Source of the DNA: Desulfobulbaceae bacterium
Lineage (GTDB): Bacteria; Desulfobacterota; Desulfobulbia; Desulfobulbales; SURF-16
DNA length: 64,000 bases
Assembly (NCBI GenBank): GCA_020444175.1
Contig: JAHLLM010000002.1
Span: forward strand, 124,001-188,000
Reading direction: 5' to 3'
Shown here piece by piece: positions 38,639 through 48,194 of this stretch. The notes beneath the pieces were generated by a model. The model made no database searches and was not told the origin of the DNA. It saw only the letters and a program-made list of their open reading frames with translations. A program made the translations under genes and the position numbers. The first letter of the stretch is position 1; each line of letters starts with the position of its first letter.

Positions 38639-39286
38639 TTGGGCCAGAAAGTTAATCCAATAGGTTTGCGCCTTAATATTGTTCGTTCTTGGGAATCTAC
38701 TTGGTATGCAGACCGTGATTATTCAAAATTTTTACTTGAAGATCAGAAGATCAGAAAATTTTTGAAAAAGAGACTGTATCATGCGGGTATTTCAAAAATT
38801 AATATCGCCCGTACCGGTGAAAAGCTGAATCTGAAACTCCATACAGCCAGACCAGGAATAGTTATAGGTAAAAAAGGCTCTGAAATTGAGAACCTCAAAA
38901 AAGAGTTAAATAAGCTGACCAGTAAACAATGCGTGGTAGATATTCAGGAAGTAAGACGTCCTGAAGCCGACGCACAGCTTGTAGCTGAAAATGTTGCACT
39001 GCAGCTTGAAAGGCGTATAGCTTTTCGTCGTGCTATGAAAAAGGCTGTTAATATCGCCTTGAAGTTCGGAGCAAAAGGTATTAAGATATCCTGCTCTGGA
39101 AGATTGGGTGGTGCTGAAATGGCACGCCGCGAATGGACCCGTGAAGGAAGAGTTCCGCTTCACACTCTTCGCGCTGATATTGATTACGGTGTTGCCGAAG
39201 CAAAGACAACATACGGAATCATCGGCGTTAAGGTCTGGATTTTTAAAGGTGAAGTGCTTTCAGAGGCAGAACAGAATTTAGAATAG
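38639..39286 (+). CDS. rpsC: 30S ribosomal protein S3
   Basis: A 215-residue protein beginning [18 protein letters not shown], with the KH-domain motif [16 protein letters not shown]. It helps form the mRNA entry helicase. The start is TTG at 38639, just after GGAGGAAGG; the conserved N-terminus leaves no other choice. A hairpin with a T-rich tail follows the gene. Confidence 0.98.
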   Translation: MGQKVNPIGLRLNIVRSWESTWYADRDYSKFLLEDQKIRKFLKKRLYHAGISKINIARTGEKLNLKLHTARPGIVIGKKGSEIENLKKELNKLTSKQCVVDIQEVRRPEADAQLVAENVALQLERRIAFRRAMKKAVNIALKFGAKGIKISCSGRLGGAEMARREWTREGRVPLHTLRADIDYGVAEAKTTYGIIGVKVWIFKGEVLSEAEQNLE

Positions 39287-39306
39287 TTTATCTCTGATTG
39301 TGTCAT

Positions 39307-39341
39307 CAAGGTGCCATCATAATGTGCACCTTGTTTTATTT
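39307..39341 (+). terminator. Terminator-like hairpin between rpsC and rplP
   Basis: CAAGGTGC (39307-39314) pairs with GCACCTTG (39326-39333), followed by TTTTATTTATT. It sits inside the S10 operon, so it is likely an attenuator that lowers distal expression. Confidence 0.65.
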
Positions 39342-39397
39342 ATTAGTAATAACAAGCAGTCCTTTAGAGCTCTTGATAACGATGAAGGTAACATAAA

Positions 39398-39814
39398 ATG
39401 CTTAGTCCAAAGAAAATTAAACATAGAAAACAGATGAAAGGGCGCATGAAAGGTGCTGCTCATCGCGGTTCAACCATTTCATTTGGGGATTATGCTTTAA
39501 AAGCAACACAGTGTGGGAAAATGACTGCTCAACAGATTGAGGCAGCTCGTATTACTATCAGTCGTACAGTAAAACGTGGTGGAAAAATGTGGATCAGGGT
39601 TTTCCCGGATAAGCCCGTTACCAAGAAACCTGCAGAAACACGTATGGGTAAGGGTAAAGGTAGTCCCGAGTCCTGGGTTGCACCTATTAAACCCGGAAGA
39701 ATATTGTATGAGCTGACTGGTGTTGAAGAGAGCCTTGCCATTAAGGCATTGACTCTGGCCGGTAATAAACTTCCTTTTCAGACCAAAGTAATTTCAAAGG
39801 GGAGCACAATATGA
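39398..39814 (+). CDS. rplP: 50S ribosomal protein L16
   Basis: A 138-residue protein near the A site, with [19 protein letters not shown] at the start and [17 protein letters not shown] in the middle. Length is standard. Its stop overlaps the rpmC ATG by four bases. Confidence 0.98.
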   Translation: MLSPKKIKHRKQMKGRMKGAAHRGSTISFGDYALKATQCGKMTAQQIEAARITISRTVKRGGKMWIRVFPDKPVTKKPAETRMGKGKGSPESWVAPIKPGRILYELTGVEESLAIKALTLAGNKLPFQTKVISKGSTI

Positions 39815-40002
39815 AAGCCAAAGAGATGCGTGATTTGAGTATTGAGGATCTGCAGGCAAAATGTGTAGATTTTGCTGAAGAACTGAATAAATTAAGATTT
39901 CAGCATGGTATCAGGCCCCTTGAAAATACAGCTAAACTGAAAGAGCTGAAGAAAGATATTTCAAGATGCAAAACTGTTATTACAGAGAAGACGCAGGCCT
40001 GA
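39811..40002 (+). CDS. rpmC: 50S ribosomal protein L29
   Basis: A 63-residue helical protein, [18 protein letters not shown], next to L23 at the tunnel exit. GGGGAG lies inside rplP before the ATG; the ATGA overlap suggests coupled translation. Confidence 0.96.
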   Translation: MKAKEMRDLSIEDLQAKCVDFAEELNKLRFQHGIRPLENTAKLKELKKDISRCKTVITEKTQA

Positions 40003-40058
40003 TAACTCTCAAAAAATAAGATAGATGATTATTAAGTCAGATATCGTGGGAAAAACAG

Positions 40059-40325
40059 ATGGTTGAAAAGAAAAAAAACAGTAAGACGAAGATCGGTATA
40101 GTTGTCAGCGATAAGATGAACAAGAGTATTGTTGTCCGTACTGAAAGGCTCATTCCCCATAAACTCTACGGTAAGTTTATACGACGACAAGTGAAATATA
40201 TGGCAGATGATCCTGAAAGTCTGTGCAGTATAGGTGATCGTGTTCTTATTGAAGAATGTCGTCCGCTGAGCAAAAAGAAACGCTGGAGATTACGTAAAAT
40301 AGTTGAAAAAGCGGTGCAGATATAA
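40059..40325 (+). CDS. rpsQ: 30S ribosomal protein S17
   Basis: An 88-residue early 16S rRNA binder with the signature GDRVLIEECRPLSKKKRWRL. The N-terminal KIGIVVSDKMNKSIVV is typical. The Shine-Dalgarno is weak (GTGGG). Last gene of the S10 operon in the classical order. Confidence 0.97.
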   Translation: MVEKKKNSKTKIGIVVSDKMNKSIVVRTERLIPHKLYGKFIRRQVKYMADDPESLCSIGDRVLIEECRPLSKKKRWRLRKIVEKAVQI

Positions 40326-40412
40326 AACTGTAACTTTTTTAATCGCCGTTTTACGAAGTAAATACATTTATTATTCAATACATCCATTTAATTTTGGATA
40401 GTTGGTGAAGAT

Positions 40413-40781
40413 ATGATACAGACAGAAACCGTCCTCAATGTCGCCGATAATTCCGGAGCAAAGAAAGTTCTCTGCATCCGCGTCTTGGGTGGCACTAGGA
40501 AAAGATATGCCAGAGTTGGCGATGTTATAGTCGTGACCGTTAAAGAAGCGATGCCGAATGCAAAGGTGAAGAAAGGTGATGTTCTTAAGGCGGTAATAGT
40601 GAGAACTGCTTATAAGATAAGACGTCAGGACGATACTTCTGTTAAGTTTGATGAAAACTCCGCTGTTTTACTCAGTAATTCCGGAGATCCAATGGGTACC
40701 AGGATTTTTGGGCCAGTTGCACGTGAACTTCGCGGTAAAGGATATATGAAGATTGTTTCCCTGGCACCGGAAGTTCTCTAG
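40413..40781 (+). CDS. rplN: 50S ribosomal protein L14
   Basis: A 122-residue protein, [19 protein letters not shown] at the start and [20 protein letters not shown] near the end. It forms an inter-subunit bridge. First gene of the spc operon in the classical order. Confidence 0.98.
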   Translation: MIQTETVLNVADNSGAKKVLCIRVLGGTRKRYARVGDVIVVTVKEAMPNAKVKKGDVLKAVIVRTAYKIRRQDDTSVKFDENSAVLLSNSGDPMGTRIFGPVARELRGKGYMKIVSLAPEVL

Positions 40782-40858
40782 TCGTATTTTGGTTAAATTG
40801 TGTCTGTTTGACATATAATCTTGAGAAAACAAAGTTTTCTACAGAAGAGGTTTGAGTG

Positions 40859-41194
40859 ATGGCATCAGGAAAGAATTATCTGAGGCTCAATGATAAGGTT
40901 GAGGTAATTGCAGGTAAAGATAAAGGCCGTGTTGGTAAAATCATAAAAGTGTATCCGGATGTAAGTAAGGCAAAAGTTGAAAAAATCAACGTTGTCAAAA
41001 GGCACATGAAGCCTAATATGAACAATCAACAAGGCGGTATTGTTGAGATGGAAGCTCCGATTCATGTTTCTAATCTGATGCTGATTTGTTCTAAGTGCGC
41101 TAAGACTGTTCGGGTGAAGACATCTCTTTTAGACGATGGCACAAAAGTCCGCGTCTGTAAGAAATGCGGTGAATCTATAGAATCAGAAGCATAA
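40859..41194 (+). CDS. rplX: 50S ribosomal protein L24
   Basis: A 111-residue KOW-domain protein ([19 protein letters not shown]) that starts 50S assembly. A C-terminal stretch has two Cys pairs, CSKC near residue 79 and CKKC near 103, which may bind zinc. I take ATG 40859; GTG 40856 would add one Met. GAAGAGG precedes it. Confidence 0.96.
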   Translation: MASGKNYLRLNDKVEVIAGKDKGRVGKIIKVYPDVSKAKVEKINVVKRHMKPNMNNQQGGIVEMEAPIHVSNLMLICSKCAKTVRVKTSLLDDGTKVRVCKKCGESIESEA

Positions 41195-41219
41195 TGCGTT
41201 TGGTTTGTCGGAGGCTATA

Positions 41220-41759
41220 ATGTCAAGTTTGAAAGAGTTTTATGAAAAAGAATGTATCCCTCAGCTCATGAAAGAGTTTGGGTATAAAAATATAATGGAG
41301 GTCCCAAAAATTGAGAAAATTGTACTCAATATGGGACTTGGCGAAGCTGTACAGAATCCCAAAATTGTAGAAGGCGCAGCCAATGAACTGACACTCATTG
41401 CCGGTCAGAAAGCTGTTGTCACAAAAGCAAAAAAATCCATTGCTGGTTTTAAGCTTCGTGAGGGCATGCCGATAGGCTGTCGCGTGACACTGCGTCGGGA
41501 AATGATGTATGACTTTTACAGTAAGCTCGTTCATATTGCTCTGCCAAGGGTTCGCGACTTCAGGGGAATAAAGGAAACCGGCTTTGATGGCAGGGGAAAT
41601 TTCTCCATGGGCATCAAAGAGCATATCATTTTCCCAGAAATTGATTACGACAAAATTGATAAAATTAAAGGCTTTAATATAACCATTACAACTAATGCAA
41701 AGACTGATGACGAGGGACGTTTCCTCTTGCGATCATTAGGAATGCCTTTTCGTAAATAG
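41220..41759 (+). CDS. rplE: 50S ribosomal protein L5
   Basis: A 179-residue 5S rRNA-binding protein. [20 protein letters not shown] starts it and [21 protein letters not shown] is near residue 135. I take ATG 41220, eight or so bases after CGGAGG; the frame is open five codons further upstream but those codons overlap the Shine-Dalgarno. Confidence 0.97.
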   Translation: MSSLKEFYEKECIPQLMKEFGYKNIMEVPKIEKIVLNMGLGEAVQNPKIVEGAANELTLIAGQKAVVTKAKKSIAGFKLREGMPIGCRVTLRREMMYDFYSKLVHIALPRVRDFRGIKETGFDGRGNFSMGIKEHIIFPEIDYDKIDKIKGFNITITTNAKTDDEGRFLLRSLGMPFRK

Positions 41760-41779
41760 TACTGTCCAGGAGGAAGAGG

Positions 41780-41965
41780 TTGGCTAAGAAATCCTTAATA
41801 TCAAAAAGTGCCCGGAAGCCTAAGTTCAAGGTTCGAGCTTATAATCGCTGTCCACTCTGTGGCAGACCACGTGCGTTTATTCGTAAATTCGGTATATGCC
41901 GTATTTGCTTTAGAAGCCTTGCATCCCGCGGAGAGATAACCGGCGTTACCAAATCAAGCTGGTAG
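41780..41965 (+). CDS. rpsN: 30S ribosomal protein S14, zinc-binding type
   Basis: A 61-residue short S14 with [20 protein letters not shown], two Cys pairs that bind zinc, as opposed to the roughly 100-residue zinc-free form. The start is TTG at 41780 after AGGAGGAAGAGG. Sometimes named rpsZ. Confidence 0.97.
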   Translation: MAKKSLISKSARKPKFKVRAYNRCPLCGRPRAFIRKFGICRICFRSLASRGEITGVTKSSW

Positions 41966-42007
41966 AGAAAATTCTCGTCTGCGTTTGACCGCAAAAGGAG
42001 TAGTTAT

Positions 42008-42406
42008 ATGTCTATGAGTGATCCTCTGGCCGATATGTTGACCAGAATCAGAAATGCTGCAATGGTAAAGTTTGATAGTCTTGAGATGCCGCACTCGAAG
42101 TTTAAGAAGAGTGTCGCGGAAATCCTTTTACAGGAAGGCTATGTAAGCGATGTCCAGGTTGTTGCCGATGATAACCAGGGTGTATTAAAAATCGGCTTGA
42201 AATATGATAAAAATAATAATTGCGTGATAACCGGCTTAAAACGCGTCAGTAAACCAGGTTGTCGGGTTTACGTGAAATCGGATAAGATTCCGAATGTTAT
42301 GAGTGGGCTCGGTATAGCTATTATTTCCACTTCCACTGGAATTCTCACGGACCGGGAAGCACGGAAAAATGGCGTCGGTGGCGAGTTGCTTTGTAACATC
42401 TGGTAG
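42008..42406 (+). CDS. rpsH: 30S ribosomal protein S8
   Basis: A 132-residue protein: [17 protein letters not shown] at the start and the C-terminal signature [19 protein letters not shown]. In Escherichia coli S8 represses the spc operon at the rplE start region. AAAGGAG precedes the ATG. Confidence 0.98.
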   Translation: MSMSDPLADMLTRIRNAAMVKFDSLEMPHSKFKKSVAEILLQEGYVSDVQVVADDNQGVLKIGLKYDKNNNCVITGLKRVSKPGCRVYVKSDKIPNVMSGLGIAIISTSTGILTDREARKNGVGGELLCNIW

Positions 42407-42489
42407 GTAGTATCCGGATAGGGCTTACTTGCTCATCTCGTAATAAATAAAAGAAAGTTTGATAAGATACGATTAACTGGAGATAACCA

Positions 42490-43026
42490 ATGTCTAGGAT
42501 TGGTAATAAACCCATAGAGGTACCAGCAGGGGTTAAAGTTGATATAAATGGTACACATGTGAAGGTCGTCGGGTCCAAAGGTACTTTGGAACGACATATC
42601 AGACCTGAGATTGAACTTGTTCAGAGTGATGGTGTCATTACGGTCAAATGTTTGGATAACAGTAAAAGGACTCGTGCATTCAGTGGACTGACAAGGACAT
42701 TGGTGAACAATATGATTGTCGGCACAGAAAAGTTGTTCAACAAAAAACTCATTGTTGAAGGAGTTGGATATAAAGCTGATATCAAAGCAAACCTTTTGAC
42801 TTTGAATGTTGGATATTCCAATCCTGTTGAGTTTCCCCTGCCGGAAGGTGTGACAGGAAGTGTCGAAAAAACAACAATCTCTCTTGAGTCAATTGACAAG
42901 GAACTGCTTGGCCTGACTGCTGCAAAGATACGTCAAATCAGAAAACCTGAACCCTACAAGGGAAAAGGTATCAGATATGAAGGTGAGCATATTGTCAGGA
43001 AAGCTGGTAAGTCTGCTTCCAAGTAG
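42490..43026 (+). CDS. rplF: 50S ribosomal protein L6
   Basis: A 178-residue two-domain protein, MSRIGNKPIEVPAGVKVDI at the start and the signature RKPEPYKGKGIRYEGE near the end. Length is standard. CTGGAG precedes the ATG. Confidence 0.98.
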   Translation: MSRIGNKPIEVPAGVKVDINGTHVKVVGSKGTLERHIRPEIELVQSDGVITVKCLDNSKRTRAFSGLTRTLVNNMIVGTEKLFNKKLIVEGVGYKADIKANLLTLNVGYSNPVEFPLPEGVTGSVEKTTISLESIDKELLGLTAAKIRQIRKPEPYKGKGIRYEGEHIVRKAGKSASK

Positions 43027-43057
43027 AAAAACACTTGAATTAATTTAGGTTACGATA

Positions 43058-43426
43058 ATGGCAAGAACAAATTCAAAAACACAAGCGCGCGCCAAGCGTG
43101 TGAAAAGAATCAGAAAGAAAATATGGGGTACTGCAGAACGTCCGAGACTGCGTGTTTTTAAAAGTGCCAAACATATTTATGCACAGATTATTGATGATGT
43201 AGCTGGACATACTCTATGCGCAATGTCTACTTGTGATAAATCTTTTGCTCCTTCAGAGGAAGCAAAAGGCAAAACCGGACTCGCTCATCAGGTAGGCAAG
43301 TTGCTCGCTGAAAAGGTTAAGGGACAAGGCATAGAAAAGGTCATTTTCGACAGAGGCGGTTATATCTATCACGGACGTGTAAAAGCGCTGTCAGATGGTG
43401 CCCGTGAAGGTGGACTTCAATTTTAG
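43058..43426 (+). CDS. rplR: 50S ribosomal protein L18
   Basis: A 122-residue 5S rRNA-binding protein with [20 protein letters not shown] and the C-terminal [26 protein letters not shown] precedes the ATG. Confidence 0.98.
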   Translation: MARTNSKTQARAKRVKRIRKKIWGTAERPRLRVFKSAKHIYAQIIDDVAGHTLCAMSTCDKSFAPSEEAKGKTGLAHQVGKLLAEKVKGQGIEKVIFDRGGYIYHGRVKALSDGAREGGLQF

Positions 43427-43485
43427 GCAATTGTGTTTTTACGGCATGATTCAGAAAAATCATATGAAATTGTTGGGGGTTCAAG

Positions 43486-43992
43486 TTGGCTGATTTTAAA
43501 AGCGATAAGATGGACGATCAGCTTATCGAAAAAATAGTTTTCATTAATAGGGTAGCTAAAGTTGTTAAAGGTGGACGAAGATTCAGCTTCAGCGCTATCG
43601 TTGTTGTTGGCGATGGGAAAGGTAATGTGGGATATGGCCTTGGAAAAGCGAATCAGGTACCGGAAGCTATCCGTAAGGGTGTGGAAAGAGCCCGCAAAGA
43701 CATGAAACAAGTCGCGATTACTGATATCAGTATACCCCACGAAATAAATGGTAGGTATGGTGCAGGTAAAGTTATGTTGAAACCTGCTTCTGCTGGTACA
43801 GGTTTAATTGCCGGTGGTGCTGTACGTGCAGTTCTTGAAGCTGCCGGAGTACAGAATATTTTGACAAAATGCCTGGGATCACATAATCCGCATAACCTTG
43901 TTAAGGCGACTATGGATGGGCTCAGGAGACTACGCAGTGCAGAAAATGTTGCTGCTCAGCGCGGTCTGAGTGTTGATGATATACTTTCATAA
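43486..43992 (+). CDS. rpsE: 30S ribosomal protein S5
   Basis: A 168-residue fidelity and helicase protein with the double-stranded RNA-binding fold: [20 protein letters not shown] near residue 40. The start is TTG at 43486 after TTGGGGGTT, giving [19 protein letters not shown]. Confidence 0.97.
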   Translation: MADFKSDKMDDQLIEKIVFINRVAKVVKGGRRFSFSAIVVVGDGKGNVGYGLGKANQVPEAIRKGVERARKDMKQVAITDISIPHEINGRYGAGKVMLKPASAGTGLIAGGAVRAVLEAAGVQNILTKCLGSHNPHNLVKATMDGLRRLRSAENVAAQRGLSVDDILS

Positions 43993-44081
43993 TATTATTT
44001 AACTATTCATCAGCTTTCTATTGATTGAATGGTACTGCAGAATACATCTCTTTTTACTGAAAGGATGAAATAGGTATTGCA

Positions 44082-44264
44082 ATGGCACAAGAGCTTAAAA
44101 TTACATTAAAAAAGAGCGTTATAGGCAGCACAAAAAAGATTCGTGCTACTGCAGCGGGTCTTGGACTGACAAAAACGAATAAGACAATAGTTCGTAAGGA
44201 CACACCTGAGATTCGTGGAATGGTCAATAAGGTTCAGCATCTCATTGAAGTGGAGGAAATATAA
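44082..44264 (+). CDS. rpmD: 50S ribosomal protein L30
   Basis: A 60-residue protein with ITLKKSVIGSTKKIRATAAG and MVNKVQHLIEV. Its stop shares a base with the rplO start (TAATG), so translation is probably coupled. Confidence 0.96.
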   Translation: MAQELKITLKKSVIGSTKKIRATAAGLGLTKTNKTIVRKDTPEIRGMVNKVQHLIEVEEI

Positions 44265-44704
44265 TGCTGTCGTTATCTAACTTATCCCCACAGAAAGGAT
44301 CTCGTAAGCCAAAGAAACGCCTGGGGCGTGGACATGGCACGGGACATGGAAAAACATCCGGTCGTGGACATAAAGGTTTTAAAGCCAGATCCGGCAGCGG
44401 TATCAAGCCTGGATTTGAAGGCGGCCAGATGCCTTTACAGAGGCGTCTTCCCAAACGCGGCTTTAACAATATTTTCCGTAAAGACATTGCAGTCGTCAAT
44501 GTCAGGGATCTTGAAAAATTTGATGCAGGTTCAAAAATTGATCGTGAATCTCTCATAGCTGCCGGACTGGTAAAATCCAAATATAACCATATTAAAATCC
44601 TTGGTGAAGGTGAACTTACTAAGAATTTAACTGTGGCAGTAGATAAAGTGAGTGATGGAGCCCGCAAGAAAATTGAAACTGCGGGCGGTACTGTCGAGGC
44701 ATAA
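44264..44704 (+). CDS. rplO: 50S ribosomal protein L15
   Basis: A 146-residue protein with a Gly/Arg/Lys-rich N-terminus (RLGRGHGTGHGKTSGRGHKG) and the usual C-terminal globular part. GGAGGA precedes the ATG, inside rpmD. secY follows after 11 bases. Confidence 0.98.
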   Translation: MLSLSNLSPQKGSRKPKKRLGRGHGTGHGKTSGRGHKGFKARSGSGIKPGFEGGQMPLQRRLPKRGFNNIFRKDIAVVNVRDLEKFDAGSKIDRESLIAAGLVKSKYNHIKILGEGELTKNLTVAVDKVSDGARKKIETAGGTVEA

Positions 44705-44715
44705 GGGGAATCCGC

Positions 44716-46026
44716 ATGGCCAATGCTTTACAGAATGCAGCAAGTACTCCTGAACTGAGGAGGAGAATAACCTTTACTCTTCTTATGCTTGCTGTTTATC
44801 GAGCTGGTGTACAGATTCCAACACCCGGCATTAACGGCGAAGCCCTGGCTGCTTTTTTCGAAAAAAATGCCGGTACACTCTTTGGCATGTTTAATATGTT
44901 CTCCGGTGGTGCCTTGGAAAATTTTTCCATATTTGCCCTGGGGATCATGCCCTATATCAGTGCGTCCATCATTTTTCAGCTTTTAACAGTTGTTATCCCT
45001 CAACTTGAAGCTTTATCAAAAGAAGGTGAGGCTGGACGACGGAAGATTACACAGTATACCAGATACGCCACTGTCGGTCTCAGCCTTATACAGGGTATGA
45101 TGATAAGTGTCGGCCTGGAAGGCATGGCTGCACCTGTGGGTAATGAAATGATTGTCATTGCTCCTGGCTGGGGCTTTCGTTTGATGACAATGCTGACGCT
45201 TACATCCGGTACCGCGTTTATCATGTGGCTTGGAGAGCAGGTTACAGAACGGGGAATCGGCAATGGTATATCGTTAATCATTTTCGCTGGAATCGTTGCC
45301 AGGATGCCATCGGCTATCGTGAACACCTTCAAGATGATTGGTTCCGGCGAGATGACGGTAATTTTTGTGCCCATACTCCTTGCCATGATGGGTGCGGTTA
45401 TTGCTATTGTTATCTTTTTTGAGACAGCACAGCGACGAATACCCATTCAATATGCCAAGCGTATGGTGGGCAGGCAGATGTATGGCGGTCAACGTTCTCA
45501 TTTGCCATTAAAAATTAACATTGCTGGTGTTATCCCTCCAATTTTTGCTTCATCAATTATGATGTTTCCGGCAACTATCGGAGGTTTTATACAAATTGAC
45601 TGGGTTCAGCAGGTTACCTCAAAACTAGCCTGGGGAAGTCCTCTTCATACCCTGCTTTATGTTGGTATGATTGTTTTCTTTTGTTTCTTTTATACAGCTG
45701 TGACCTTTAATCCTGTTGATGTTTCTGAAAATCTGAAGAAAAACGGCGGATTTATTCCCGGTGTACGGCCCGGCAAAAAGACAGCAGAGTTCATTGATAA
45801 GATAATAACTCGTTTAACAGTTATCGGTGCAATATACGTGAGCTTGGTATGTGTTCTACCGACCATGCTGATAAATAAACTGAATGTTCCTTTTTATTTT
45901 GGCGGTACGGCATTATTGATTGTCGTCGGTGTTGCTATTGATACCCTGTCACAAATTGAATCTCACTCAATTTCTCGAAATTATGATGGATTCCTGAAGA
46001 CAGGTCGTATCAAGGGCAGAAGATAA
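44716..46026 (+). CDS. secY: Preprotein translocase subunit SecY
   Basis: A 436-residue inner-membrane channel protein with ten predicted membrane helices. GVQIPTPGIN (plug region) is near residue 30, FNMFSGGALENFSIFALGIMP (split here as the first and second halves) is near 60, and cytoplasmic loop GKKTAEFIDKIITRLT is near 350. It forms the translocon with SecE. No adk gene follows; map comes next after 12 bases. Confidence 0.98.
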   Translation: MANALQNAASTPELRRRITFTLLMLAVYRAGVQIPTPGINGEALAAFFEKNAGTLFGMFNMFSGGALENFSIFALGIMPYISASIIFQLLTVVIPQLEALSKEGEAGRRKITQYTRYATVGLSLIQGMMISVGLEGMAAPVGNEMIVIAPGWGFRLMTMLTLTSGTAFIMWLGEQVTERGIGNGISLIIFAGIVARMPSAIVNTFKMIGSGEMTVIFVPILLAMMGAVIAIVIFFETAQRRIPIQYAKRMVGRQMYGGQRSHLPLKINIAGVIPPIFASSIMMFPATIGGFIQIDWVQQVTSKLAWGSPLHTLLYVGMIVFFCFFYTAVTFNPVDVSENLKKNGGFIPGVRPGKKTAEFIDKIITRLTVIGAIYVSLVCVLPTMLINKLNVPFYFGGTALLIVVGVAIDTLSQIESHSISRNYDGFLKTGRIKGRR

Positions 46027-46038
46027 TCTGGTAGCACT

Positions 46039-46815
46039 ATGGCTTCAGTTATTATCTTGAAGTCTCCTTCCCAGCTTAAAATAATGGAGGAGGCAAATCA
46101 AATTGTAGCACAAACCCTGTCAATGCTGAGAGAGCACATAGCTCCGGGCGTTACGACTCTTGAACTCGATACTCTGGCTGAAAAATTTGCCAGAAAACAT
46201 GATTCTGTTCCTGCTTTTAAGGGGTATCGAGGCTTTCCAGGGAGTTTATGTGTTTCATTAAATGATCAGGTTGTTCATGGCATCCCTTCTAAAAAAGTAG
46301 TTTTGAAGGATGGAGACATAATCAGTATAGATTTTGGTGTCCAATACAAAGGTTTTTTTGGCGATGCTGCAGTTACCCTGCCTGTTGGGGAAATAGATAC
46401 GCAGACCAGGAAACTCCTTTCTGTTACAAGAGAATCCTTATATAAGGCCATTGAGCAGGTACAGGTTGGAAACAGAATTTCAGATGTTTCCGAGGCAGTG
46501 CAGGAATACGTTGAAAAACATGGATTTTCGGTTGTTCGCCAATTCGTAGGGCATGGCATAGGCCAGTCACTTCACGAACCGCCTGAAATACCAAATTATA
46601 AACGGAATGGTAGAACAGCAAAGCTCATGTCCGGTATGGTGATAGCCATTGAACCCATGGTAAATGCGGGTGGACACGAAGTGAAGATTTTGCGTGATGG
46701 GTGGACTGTAATCACAAAAGATCGAAGTCTTTCCGCTCATTTTGAGCATTCCGTTGCCGTGACTGATAATGGGCCTCTTATTTTAAGTCATGGTACAGAT
46801 GCAAATTTTAATTAA
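46039..46815 (+). CDS. map: Methionine aminopeptidase, type I
   Basis: A 258-residue enzyme that removes the initiator Met. The metal ligands are seen in SIDFGVQYKGFFGDAAV (two Asp), GHGIGQSLHEPPEIPN (His), VIAIEPMV (Glu) and FEHSVAV (Glu). Length and absence of an N-terminal zinc finger fit type Ia. No good Shine-Dalgarno is visible; translation may be coupled to secY, which stops 12 bases before. Confidence 0.97.
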   Translation: MASVIILKSPSQLKIMEEANQIVAQTLSMLREHIAPGVTTLELDTLAEKFARKHDSVPAFKGYRGFPGSLCVSLNDQVVHGIPSKKVVLKDGDIISIDFGVQYKGFFGDAAVTLPVGEIDTQTRKLLSVTRESLYKAIEQVQVGNRISDVSEAVQEYVEKHGFSVVRQFVGHGIGQSLHEPPEIPNYKRNGRTAKLMSGMVIAIEPMVNAGGHEVKILRDGWTVITKDRSLSAHFEHSVAVTDNGPLILSHGTDANFN

Positions 46816-46850
46816 TTTGCCTGTGAAATAATAAAAAAATATGTTATGGT

Positions 46851-46884
46851 CACCAATTCTTTTGTGGAAGTGGTGGCTTTTTTT
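46851..46884 (+). terminator. Intrinsic terminator between map and infA
   Basis: CACCAATTC (46851-46859) pairs with GAAGTGGTG (46867-46875), one mismatch, followed by GC and seven T residues (46878-46884). It divides the spc part from infA and the alpha operon. Confidence 0.7.
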
Positions 46885-46935
46885 GATATTTAAATTACGA
46901 CCTCTCTGGTCTTTCTGACAAGGAACCGATGATTT

Positions 46936-47169
46936 ATGGCTAAAGAAGAAGCCATTTCAGTTGAAGGAACAATTATTGAGCCTTTACCCAATGCAATGTT
47001 TCGTGTTGAACTTGATAACGGACATAAGGTGCTGGCTCATATTTCAGGCAAAATGAGGATGCATTTTATAAAAATATTGCCTGGCGATAGAGTCACTGTA
47101 GAGTTGTCACCCTATGATCTTACTCGCGGAAGAGTAACATTCAGGGCCAGAAATCAAAAAAAGAAGTAG
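46936..47169 (+). CDS. infA: Translation initiation factor IF-1
   Basis: A 77-residue OB-fold protein, about five residues longer than most IF-1 proteins because of a Lys-rich tail. [18 protein letters not shown] and [19 protein letters not shown] are conserved. It binds the A site of the 30S subunit. AAGGAA precedes the ATG at a long distance. rpmJ follows after 15 bases. Confidence 0.97.
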   Translation: MAKEEAISVEGTIIEPLPNAMFRVELDNGHKVLAHISGKMRMHFIKILPGDRVTVELSPYDLTRGRVTFRARNQKKK

Positions 47170-47184
47170 TATGAAGGATTAAAA

Positions 47185-47298
47185 ATGAAAGTACGTGCAT
47201 CAGTAAAAAAAATATGTAGTGATTGCAAAGTGTTTAAACGCAATGGTGTTGTGCGTGTAACATGCAAGGTTAAAAAACATAAACAACGGCAAGGATAG
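47185..47298 (+). CDS. rpmJ: 50S ribosomal protein L36
   Basis: A 37-residue protein, [20 protein letters not shown] at the start, too short for many gene finders. Cys 11, 14 and 27 and His 33 are the zinc ligands, so it is the C+ form. GAAGGA precedes the ATG. rpsM starts 30 bases later. Confidence 0.97.
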   Translation: MKVRASVKKICSDCKVFKRNGVVRVTCKVKKHKQRQG

Positions 47299-47328
47299 AG
47301 TCGTTAGGAATAATGAGGAGGAAGACCC

Positions 47329-47697
47329 TTGGCACGTATAGCAGGCGTTGATTTACCTAAAAATAAGCATCTCGAAATTGCTTTGACATATATTTACGGT
47401 ATTGGCAAAACAACAGCTCGTAAAATTATTGACGAAGCTGGGTTGACATACACGATGAACAGTGACGAGATCACTGACGATCATGTTGTGATCATCAGGA
47501 AGATAATCGATGATAATTTTCCTGTAGAGGGTGATAAACGACGTGAAGTGGCAATGGACATAAAACGTCTTATGGACCTTGGTTGCTATAGAGGATTAAG
47601 ACATCGTCGAAGTTTGCCGGCCCGCGGACAAAGAACAAAAACAAATGCCAGGACGAGAAAAGGCCCAAGACGCACACCGGGCGCTCGTAAGAAATAA
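47329..47697 (+). CDS. rpsM: 30S ribosomal protein S13
   Basis: A 122-residue head protein, [19 protein letters not shown] at the start and a basic C-terminal tail [18 protein letters not shown] that touches P-site tRNA. The start is TTG at 47329 after GAGGAGGAAG. Confidence 0.98.
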   Translation: MARIAGVDLPKNKHLEIALTYIYGIGKTTARKIIDEAGLTYTMNSDEITDDHVVIIRKIIDDNFPVEGDKRREVAMDIKRLMDLGCYRGLRHRRSLPARGQRTKTNARTRKGPRRTPGARKK

Positions 47698-47743
47698 CTT
47701 AATTGACAGTTTGAACATTAACGGACCTGAACAGGAGATATAA

Positions 47744-48133
47744 ATGGCCAGTCCGAAGAAGCGTACACGACGCAAAGAAAAAAAGAATGTACCAGAAGGT
47801 ATTGTTCATATTAAATCAACTTTTAACAATACCCTGATTACCATTTCTGACAAACAAGGTAATGTTATATCCTGGTGTAGTTCCGGAGTATTGGGATTCA
47901 AAGGATCACGCAAGAGTACTCCCTTTGCAGCCCAGAATGCAGTTGAAACCGCTGCAAAAGCTGCAATGGATCATGGTATGCGCAAGGTTGAGGTAAATGT
48001 CAAGGGCCCTGGCCCGGGCAGAGAATCCGCAATTCGAGCTCTGCAGACAGTTGGTTTTGAGGTGAGCAGGATTTGTGATGTTACACCTGTTCCTCATAAT
48101 GGGTGTAAACCACCGAAAAGAAGAAGAGTTTGA
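47744..48133 (+). CDS. rpsK: 30S ribosomal protein S11
   Basis: A 129-residue platform protein with [19 protein letters not shown] and the C-terminal [22 protein letters not shown] precedes the ATG. Part of the alpha operon. Confidence 0.98.
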   Translation: MASPKKRTRRKEKKNVPEGIVHIKSTFNNTLITISDKQGNVISWCSSGVLGFKGSRKSTPFAAQNAVETAAKAAMDHGMRKVEVNVKGPGPGRESAIRALQTVGFEVSRICDVTPVPHNGCKPPKRRRV

Positions 48134-48194
48134 TTTTCTATTAATATAATTTGCAACCTGCAACGTTATTGAACAGTGATAACGGAGGTATAAA

